Source: Clostridia bacterium | Lineage (GTDB): Bacteria; Bacillota; Clostridia; Christensenellales; UBA1242 | Reading direction: 5' to 3' | DNA: 9,913 nt | Assembly (NCBI GenBank): GCA_017473795.1 | Contig: JAFUJE010000077.1 | Location: 1 to 9,913 of the forward strand | Part shown: positions 5,658 to 9,913 of the stretch, piece by piece | How the letters are laid out: every line of letters starts with the position of its first letter | How positions within the stretch are numbered: the first letter of the stretch is position 1 | Position numbers and translations under genes: made by a program | The notes under the pieces: model-generated | Seen by the model: the letters and a program-made list of their open reading frames with translations, nothing else | Databases searched by the model: none | Told to the model about the DNA's origin: nothing

Positions 5658-6473
5658 TTATTTTTGACAGTGTTCACAGTAGACTGAACTACGTTGACCA
5701 ATGCGGGTGCCAACTAAAGGGTGTCCGCATTTTTGACATGGTTGACCTTTGCGACCGTAAACGGCTCGGTTGGTGTCTTTTTGATAACTAAGTCCTTTGG
5801 ATTGGATAAAAACAACGAATGGGACGTGGTGAATTTGAATAAATTCTTGCATTACGGCGGGAATTGTCTCGGTTAAGCGTTGTAATTCTGTCTCAGACAA
5901 TGTGGCGCCCCGGCGTGTGGGTCGAATTTGGCAACGGAAGCAAATTTCATCGGCGTAAATGTTACCGATGCCGGCCACAATCTGCTGATTAAGTAATAAA
6001 GTTTTTAAAGCAGTTTGTCGTCGGGTTAATTGTTTTTTTAAGTAGTCGAACGTGACTTGCTGTGGTTCGGGACCCAGTAATTGTTGTCCGCTGGTATCGG
6101 TTTGACCTGGCGCAAAATACCACCAATGGCCGAATCCACGGCTGTCTATATAGCGTAATTGTTTTCCGTTGGCAAAAGTAAGGATTAAATTGGTGTGTTT
6201 TTGGCTTGGCGTATCTGCATTTTCCACGGTTAAAGTGCCGGTCATGCGAAAATGGACGACCATGTAAGCCCCACTGTCCAAATGCAAGGTTAAAAATTTA
6301 CCACGGCGGGTAAAATTAGTGATGGTCTGCCCTTTTACTTGTTGGATAAACTGGTTGACGGAAAGGTTAGCCACGGTTTTGGTTAAATTAACAACAGCAT
6401 GAGAAATGGTTTGTCCCACAATATATGGTGACAAAACGGTGCGCACGGTTTCGACTTCGGGTAATTCGGGCAT
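5658..6473 (-). CDS. mutM: Formamidopyrimidine-DNA glycosylase (Fpg/MutM)
   Basis: A 271-residue base-excision-repair glycosylase/AP lyase that removes 8-oxoguanine and FapyG from DNA. The N-terminus is MPELPEVETV, and after Met removal the catalytic proline (P2) and glutamate (E3) are in place. K59 lies in RRGKF. The void-filling residues M77, R112 and F114 occur at their usual positions. The helix-two-turn-helix contains GIGNIYADEICFR (168-180). The C-terminal zinc finger is C246-X2-C249-X16-C266-X2-C269 with the DNA-contacting R261. Length is normal for the family. The start is set by the essential P2; an upstream in-frame extension to 6506 would bury it. GGGGGAG lies about 6 nt upstream, inside the last codons of the phosphodiesterase gene, whose stop is 1 nt away, so the two are co-transcribed. 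No clear terminator follows it. Confidence 0.97.
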   Translation of the reverse strand: MPELPEVETVRTVLSPYIVGQTISHAVVNLTKTVANLSVNQFIQQVKGQTITNFTRRGKFLTLHLDSGAYMVVHFRMTGTLTVENADTPSQKHTNLILTFANGKQLRYIDSRGFGHWWYFAPGQTDTSGQQLLGPEPQQVTFDYLKKQLTRRQTALKTLLLNQQIVAGIGNIYADEICFRCQIRPTRRGATLSETELQRLTETIPAVMQEFIQIHHVPFVVFIQSKGLSYQKDTNRAVYGRKGQPCQKCGHPLVGTRIGQRSSVYCEHCQK

Positions 6474-6474
6474 A

Positions 6475-7611
6475 TTATTCTCCCCCAGCAACAATGACTG
6501 GAACATACATTTCGTCAGGTGTCATGCCGGAATGGGTGCCACGATAAAGTTTTTTGGGTGAACTGGGTTTTTTGAGCACTCCAATGTGTCCGGAAGTGTT
6601 GCCAACTGCTAAATAATCGCCGAGAAATTTGCGGTAGTCTGGTTTTTGGCTAAAATTCCCGCATAAACCTTGTTTGATAACATCTTCTGCCTTGAATAAA
6701 GTATAATCTTGGGCATATTTTTGGAAAGCGTCTTTAAATTGTGCGTCGTAGCCGGGTTTAACTTTGAAACAAGCCGCTCGACCGTCCCACGAAATCGGGT
6801 GGGCTAAGCAATTTTGCAAAGTGGTATCATCACAAAAAAAGTCATAGCCTTTAACATCGGTTTGACCGTGGTCAGCGGTAATCACAAACAACGTATTTGG
6901 CGCACGGCGTACCAAGTGGGCAATTTTGCGGTTTAATTTTTGCAGCAAGCGACGTGGTTTACGTGCGGTCGTACCGTATTGATGCATCATAGTATCTAAA
7001 TCCGGATAATAAGCGTAAATAAATTTTTGATTTGGTTGACTACATATTTTGTGTAGTTGGCGTAACATCTGTCTGAGTGATTGGTACACCAATTGGTTTT
7101 TGGCTGGGTTTTGGTAACAGTTTTTCGGAAAACAAGTATATGTATCTCTTTTTGTGTTTGTATTTTCCCAAATTGTTTGGTAAGGCAGTTGCTTAAGGAT
7201 AAAATTCGGGTTAGTTAGCAATTCTTCGGTGTAATAATTGCGGTTACGGAAAAGTTCGACCACTGCTCCGTCGAAATCGGTCGCCCAAGCAAACCAGCCA
7301 TGTTGTGCCGAAGTCAATCCTGAAATTAAAGCGGTTGTGGCGGCGGCTGTGGTGGCAGGAAAAACCGAAGTCACAGTTTGGATTTGGTTTTTTCTGAGAA
7401 AACTATCGGCGGGTAAATTCTTTTCCAAAATTTTTGTACCCATACCGTCAATCACGAGATAAACAATATTTTTAATTTTAGCATCAAGTTTTGCCGATAA
7501 AGTTGGTAAAATAGTGTGTTGAGGTTTCTGACCCAAAAACTGCGCCATCGTGGCGCCGAGATTAACAATACTATTTTGAAAATCGGGAAAAACAAGATTT
7601 GAAGGAACCAT
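6475..7611 (-). CDS. Alkaline-phosphatase-superfamily phosphodiesterase/nucleotide pyrophosphatase-like enzyme
   Basis: A cytosolic protein (no signal peptide) of 378 residues from this start, or 382 from an ATG at 7623. Numbered from 7623, it shows the metal-site pattern of the superfamily: VIDGMG (D59), FPATTAAATTALISG with predicted nucleophile T92 (10 residues before the G, as in NPP enzymes), PDLDTMMHQYG (D210 and H214), ITADHGQTD (D251 and H252) and THSGMTP (H364). It should hydrolyse phosphodiester, pyrophosphate or phosphonate-type bonds using two divalent metals; the substrate cannot be told. I prefer the ATG at 7611 because the candidate -10 box covers the ATG at 7623. Neither start has a Shine-Dalgarno. 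It is the first gene of a two-gene unit with mutM, 1 nt apart. A nucleotide-related role beside a DNA repair gene is possible but unproven. Confidence 0.85.
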   Translation of the reverse strand: MVPSNLVFPDFQNSIVNLGATMAQFLGQKPQHTILPTLSAKLDAKIKNIVYLVIDGMGTKILEKNLPADSFLRKNQIQTVTSVFPATTAAATTALISGLTSAQHGWFAWATDFDGAVVELFRNRNYYTEELLTNPNFILKQLPYQTIWENTNTKRDTYTCFPKNCYQNPAKNQLVYQSLRQMLRQLHKICSQPNQKFIYAYYPDLDTMMHQYGTTARKPRRLLQKLNRKIAHLVRRAPNTLFVITADHGQTDVKGYDFFCDDTTLQNCLAHPISWDGRAACFKVKPGYDAQFKDAFQKYAQDYTLFKAEDVIKQGLCGNFSQKPDYRKFLGDYLAVGNTSGHIGVLKKPSSPKKLYRGTHSGMTPDEMYVPVIVAGGE

Positions 7612-7618
7612 TAATTTT

Positions 7619-7649
7619 ATCATATCACATGAATGTCATATTCTGTCAA
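7619..7649 (-). promoter_or_regulatory. Promoter of the phosphodiesterase-mutM unit
   Basis: On the minus strand, TTGACA (7649-7644, perfect -35) is followed by a 19-bp spacer and TATGAT (7624-7619; 5 of 6). TG at 7627-7626 makes an extended -10. The predicted start near 7612 would place the ATG at 7611 at the very 5' end of the mRNA. The spacer is longer than ideal, which keeps confidence moderate. Confidence 0.5.
7622..7641. promoter_or_regulatory. Candidate operator: 20-bp inverted repeat inside the promoter spacer
   Basis: Read on the minus strand, ATATgACAT-tc-ATGTgATAT is symmetric at 16 of 20 positions. It fills the space between the -35 and -10 of the phosphodiesterase promoter and overlaps the -10. 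A bound dimeric repressor would block RNA polymerase. The core ACAT..ATGT is shared with the palindrome at 7714-7728. Confidence 0.45.
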
Positions 7650-7676
7650 GATTTAATCCTTGCGGGTAAAAATGAT

Positions 7677-7705
7677 TTGTGAGAAAAATAAAAAGCCGTT
7701 ATACT
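7677..7705 (+). promoter_or_regulatory. Promoter of the membrane-protein gene
   Basis: A -35 TTGTGA (7677-7682; 4 of 6) is followed by a 17-bp spacer and -10 TATACT (7700-7705; 5 of 6). The predicted start near 7712 gives a 5' leader of about 56 nt before the ATG at 7768. It fires divergently from the phosphodiesterase promoter. Confidence 0.65.
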
Positions 7706-7713
7706 GAAGTAGA

Positions 7714-7728
7714 TTTACATTATGTAAA
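7714..7728. promoter_or_regulatory. Perfect 7-bp palindrome at the predicted transcription start
   Basis: TTTACAT-T-ATGTAAA is fully symmetric about one central base and begins about 2 nt after the predicted start. It could be an operator or a 5'-terminal RNA hairpin. TACA/TGTA arms recall BlaI/CopY-type boxes, but those usually have 2 bp between the arms and this has 3, so the regulator is not identified. Confidence 0.45.
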
Positions 7729-7733
7729 AATTT

Positions 7734-7750
7734 TTTGGGACACGCCCAAA
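7734..7750 (+). promoter_or_regulatory. Second small hairpin in the leader of the membrane-protein gene
   Basis: TTTGGG (7734-7739) and CCCAAA (7745-7750) form a 6-bp stem with a 5-nt loop. It ends 3 nt before the AAAAGGAG ribosome-binding region (7753-7760). It could tune mRNA stability or ribosome access. No recognised riboswitch class is evident. Confidence 0.35.
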
Positions 7751-7767
7751 TTAAAAGGAGAAAAGTC

Positions 7768-8304
7768 ATGGATTTCATTCGTAAGAACTGGTCGAGACTT
7801 TCATTAGCATTACTCTTCTTAATTGCTGGCGTATTTGCTATTGTTGCATGGGTAACGGACTCTGTCTATTTATTTGAATATGTAGAAAGTGGCGCCTTCT
7901 TTAAGGTTGCAATTTTAATTTCGACCATTGCATTCTTCTTTGGTATGGTTGCGGTATGTTTGGCAAAATCATTCCCAAACAGCAAAAAAGCAGTTAGCAT
8001 TATCTACATGGTAATGGGTGCTGTATCAACAATCATCTTGTTGGTTTACGTTTGTGTTGCTGCAAACCAAGAACCTGATATGGTTACCATTAGTGGTGAA
8101 TTATCATCAGTTATTTTCTATATGTTGTGGGTTCCATTGTTTGTTTTTGGATTGCATCCATTAATCAAAGGTGTAACTCGTTTTGTTGAAACAACTACTG
8201 TTCCAGCAAAAGCAACAGTTGCTCAACCAACCGCTGAAGTTGCTGCGGAAGCTCCAAAAGCACCAGCAAAAAAAGCTCCTGCAAAAAAAGCAGCAGCAAA
8301 ATAA
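7768..8304 (+). CDS. Four-helix membrane protein with histone-H1-like Lys/Ala/Pro tail
   Basis: I do not recognise the family. The 178-residue protein begins MDFIRKNWSR and then has four hydrophobic segments at about 11-30, 44-66, 75-98 and 112-134. The basic N-terminus and the KSFPNSKK loop suggest an N-in, C-in topology. A 40-residue tail (about 139-178) rich in Ala, Pro and Lys would therefore be cytoplasmic, ending in KAPAKKAPAKKAAAK, a composition typical of histone-H1-like DNA-binding tails. AAAAGGAG lies 7 nt before the ATG at 7768; a longer reading from a TTG at 7735 is unlikely because it begins inside the leader hairpin. Codons favour GCA, CCA, GTT and AAA more than neighbouring genes, which may reflect high expression. 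A strong terminator follows. Membrane attachment of DNA or of an acidic partner is conceivable but unproven. Confidence 0.8.
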   Translation: MDFIRKNWSRLSLALLFLIAGVFAIVAWVTDSVYLFEYVESGAFFKVAILISTIAFFFGMVAVCLAKSFPNSKKAVSIIYMVMGAVSTIILLVYVCVAANQEPDMVTISGELSSVIFYMLWVPLFVFGLHPLIKGVTRFVETTTVPAKATVAQPTAEVAAEAPKAPAKKAPAKKAAAK

Positions 8305-8324
8305 TTGTTTAAATCTTTAAACCG

Positions 8325-8356
8325 AAAAAAACCGTGGTAAATCTGCGGTTTTTTTT
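8325..8356 (+). terminator. Rho-independent terminator after the membrane-protein gene
   Basis: AAAAAAACCG (8325-8334) and CGG plus eight T (8346-8356) form a stem of about 9-10 bp around an 11-nt loop, ending in a long T run. It finishes 14 nt before the likely recF start at 8371. Confidence 0.85.
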
Positions 8357-8370
8357 GTATGCTATATCTG

Positions 8371-9411
8371 ATGCGAATTACCAATTTGACCGTCGATAAT
8401 TTTCGTAATCATACTCACTCTACCCTGCAACTGACTGCGGGGATTAATGTTTTGGTGGGTCCGAACGCACAAGGAAAAACCAATTTATTGGAAGCGGTTT
8501 ACCTTTCTTGCGTTGGGCGTGGTTGGCGCACGGTACGTGATAGTGAAATGCTTCAATTTGGTAAAGAACGGGCGTTGGTACAAGTCAATGCAATGAAGCG
8601 TTTTGGTAATGTCGAGATTGCGATTCAATTAGGACAAGGATTAAAAAAGTCAATCTCGATTAACCGGGTACCAATTGCTAAAGTGGCAGAATTAATGGGA
8701 CAAATCAACTGCATTTTCTTTTCGCCGGACGAATTAAAATTGGTCAAGGAAGCACCGGCTGACCGACGTCGGTTTATGAATATCGATTTATCCCAAATTG
8801 ATAAAAGTTATTTCTACGCCCTCGCCCGCTACAATAAAATTTTACAACAGCGCAATGCTAGCCTGAAAAATAATTGTGACTTACGGGAGTTGGATGTCTG
8901 GGATTTGCAACTGATTCAGCAAGGAAAAATTCTGATTCAAAAACGCCAAGCCTTTATCCAAAAATTGACACCTTACGTCGTGAAGAAACATCAGGCTTTA
9001 ACCGGCGGCCAAGAAATAATTACTATGACATATGAAACTTGTGCGGATTTTGAACGTGAATTGTTGGCGGCTCGAGAAAAAGATTTGCGGTTGCGGACAA
9101 CAACGGTTGGACCACATCGTGATGATTTAGCCATTCTAATTAATAACCAAGATGTGCGCATTTTTGGCAGTCAAGGTCAACAACGTACAGTAGCGTTATC
9201 AATTAAACTGGCCGAGTTAGATTTGTTTGCTGATATAACTGGTGAAAAACCAATCTTGCTTTTGGACGATGTTTTTAGCGAGTTAGATAGCAGTCGTCAA
9301 GCGAGACTGCTAACTGCCATTGCGGATACCCAAGTTGTGATTACGGCAACCGATGCTCCAGCGGTCGGAAAAATTTTTGTTGTGAAGAATGGAACGGTCC
9401 AACCGCAATAA
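8371..9411 (+). CDS. recF: DNA replication and repair protein RecF
   Basis: A 346-residue SMC/ABC-type ATPase that helps load RecA at single-strand gaps together with RecO and RecR. Landmarks are the N-terminal MRITNLTVDNFRNH, Walker A GPNAQGKTN (30-38), RDSEML (56-61), the conserved FFSPDELKLVKEAPADRRRFMN (116-137), GPHRDDL (247-253), the ABC signature GSQGQQRT (266-273) and Walker B ILLLDDVFSELD (295-306). Length is slightly shorter than many RecF proteins but all ATPase motifs are present. The ATG at 8371 matches the family N-terminus; an in-frame ATG at 8359 would add only MLYL and starts 3 nt after the preceding T run. Neither start has a Shine-Dalgarno and I see no convincing promoter. 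In most Bacillota recF sits in dnaA-dnaN-recF-gyrB; here it stands between a membrane-protein gene and a convergent CvpA-like gene. Confidence 0.97.
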   Translation: MRITNLTVDNFRNHTHSTLQLTAGINVLVGPNAQGKTNLLEAVYLSCVGRGWRTVRDSEMLQFGKERALVQVNAMKRFGNVEIAIQLGQGLKKSISINRVPIAKVAELMGQINCIFFSPDELKLVKEAPADRRRFMNIDLSQIDKSYFYALARYNKILQQRNASLKNNCDLRELDVWDLQLIQQGKILIQKRQAFIQKLTPYVVKKHQALTGGQEIITMTYETCADFERELLAAREKDLRLRTTTVGPHRDDLAILINNQDVRIFGSQGQQRTVALSIKLAELDLFADITGEKPILLLDDVFSELDSSRQARLLTAIADTQVVITATDAPAVGKIFVVKNGTVQPQ

Positions 9412-9449
9412 AAAAAAAGTTACTTACATTTTAATTGTAAATAACTTTT
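9411..9449 (-). terminator. Terminator of the CvpA-like gene (also a hairpin after recF)
   Basis: AAAAGTTA-c-TTACA (9415-9428) pairs with TGTAA-a-TAACTTTT (9436-9449) with a single C-A mismatch and a 7-nt loop. Read on the minus strand it is followed by eight T (from A9411-9418), a standard rho-independent terminator for the gene ending at 9491. On the plus strand the arm itself ends in TTTT, so it may also slow transcription leaving recF. It begins at the last base of the recF stop codon. Confidence 0.7.
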
Positions 9450-9465
9450 GAACTTTTGTTAATTG

Positions 9466-9492
9466 CCCTACTCTTTATTTGTGGGGTTTTTT
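9466..9492 (+). terminator. Terminator of recF
   Basis: CCCTAC (9466-9471) pairs with GTGGGG (9481-9486, one T-G pair) around a 9-nt loop, followed by TTTTTT (9487-9492). The T run touches the stop codon of the convergent CvpA-like gene, so the two convergent units share this spacer. Confidence 0.65.
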
Positions 9493-9913
9493 AGAATTTA
9501 GGTGTGGCGGCAACGGCAGCCGCAAAGACATCGCCTAATAAAGCAAACATATGGTCACGGCAGAATTCAAACAAGCGGAAGGCGAAGAAGCCACCGGCTT
9601 CAGCAGTTAAAGATAAATGTGATGCCCAACCAAAATGGTTAATCAACATGAAGGCTAAAGTTAATTCAAACAAGGCGGCAAAAGCTCCGAAGACGGTACC
9701 CAGAATACGGTCGATAATATTGACCGCTTTTAATTTTTCTTTTAAACCTTTTAGTAATTTATCAATAATGATACAGACTAAACGCACTACAATGAAGACG
9801 GCGATTCCGGTCAAGAGTTTAAGTAAGGTTTCTGCACTAATAAATGGTACGTTCCATTTTTGAATAGCGGTCAGCCAACCGAATTGACTTTCGGTGAAAC
9901 GAGCCAAAGGTGC
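9491..9913 (-). CDS. CvpA-family membrane protein, C-terminal part (runs off the right edge)
   Basis: The reading frame is open to the window edge, continuing upstream of the TTG at 9907 as Ala-Pro-Leu, so that TTG is probably an internal codon and the true start lies beyond 9913. The visible part has a transmembrane segment in about TLLKLLTGIAVFIVVRLVCI, a basic amphipathic stretch (DKLLKGLKEKLKAVN), and the CvpA-typical IIDRILGTVFGAFAALFELTL leading into a second membrane segment, ending in an Ala/Phe-rich helix and TPKF. CvpA-family inner-membrane proteins are named for colicin V production in Escherichia coli; their molecular role is poorly defined. The N-terminal membrane helices usual for the family would be outside the window. 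The gene converges on recF and is served by the terminator at 9411-9449. Confidence 0.72.
   Translation of the reverse strand, partial: APLARFTESQFGWLTAIQKWNVPFISAETLLKLLTGIAVFIVVRLVCIIIDKLLKGLKEKLKAVNIIDRILGTVFGAFAALFELTLAFMLINHFGWASHLSLTAEAGGFFAFRLFEFCRDHMFALLGDVFAAAVAATPKF

Noticed and set aside
6474..6506. N-terminal extension of MutM to 6506
   Set aside because: The catalytic residue must be the proline right after the initiator Met, which fixes the start at 6473.
7712..7767. Riboswitch in the 56-nt leader of the membrane-protein gene
   Set aside because: Two small hairpins are present but there is no conserved aptamer core, and the leader is too short for the common classes.
9504..9863. 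119-codon plus-strand frame opposite the CvpA-like gene
   Set aside because: Lys/Ala/Asn-rich mirror of a membrane-protein gene, with no ribosome site and no family resemblance; treated as a shadow frame.

Overview
The window looks like chromosomal DNA from a low-GC Gram-positive-type bacterium (Bacillota or a Mycoplasmatota lineage that keeps the standard code). Grounds: AT-rich spacers, strong AGGAGG-type ribosome binding sites on most genes, sigma-70/SigA-like promoters, T-run terminators, DegV-family lipid-binding proteins, and TGA used as a stop at 2735-2737. No phage genes, IS elements or CRISPR arrays are visible. The species cannot be named from the sequence alone.

Layout, left to right. 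(1) 51-279: two back-to-back tRNA genes, tRNA-Arg(ACG) on the minus strand and tRNA-Ala(TGC) on the plus strand, fired from interleaved divergent promoters. The tRNA-Ala has C instead of the near-universal T at position 33. (2) 482-4774: a tightly packed plus-strand operon of a MarR-type repressor, a DegV-family protein, two HgdB-like/CoA-dehydratase-related proteins and an HgdC/BadF-type ATP-dependent activase with a Cys-rich tail. The genes overlap by 8, 8 and 1 nt around one 26-nt gap. A second DegV paralogue (4821-5654) follows, with what looks like its own promoter and a leaderless start. (3) 5658-7611 on the minus strand: mutM (Fpg DNA glycosylase) preceded by an alkaline-phosphatase-superfamily phosphodiesterase, separated by 1 nt. 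(4) 7768-8304 on the plus strand: a four-helix membrane protein with a cytoplasmic Lys/Ala/Pro tail that resembles histone H1. (5) 8371-9411 on the plus strand: recF, away from the dnaA-dnaN neighbourhood where it usually sits. (6) 9491-9913 on the minus strand: the C-terminal part of a CvpA-family membrane protein that runs off the right edge.

How the genes may work together. The most system-like part is 482-5654. The activase family uses ATP hydrolysis to push an electron at very low potential from its [4Fe-4S] cluster into an HgdB-like partner. The two HgdB-like proteins encoded just before it are the obvious partners. DegV proteins of the FakB type carry fatty acids, and the MarR gene comes first, with a near-palindrome over its own -35 box. 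I infer a lipid- or acyl-responsive, ATP-driven redox module. The substrate is unknown, and none of the usual hydroxyacid-fermentation genes (CoA transferase, 2-hydroxyacid dehydrogenase) is present in the window.

A second theme is start-site architecture. The second DegV gene, the phosphodiesterase gene and recF have no visible Shine-Dalgarno, unlike the other genes. The first two have an extended -10 (TGnTATGAT) placed so that transcription would begin at or next to the start codon.
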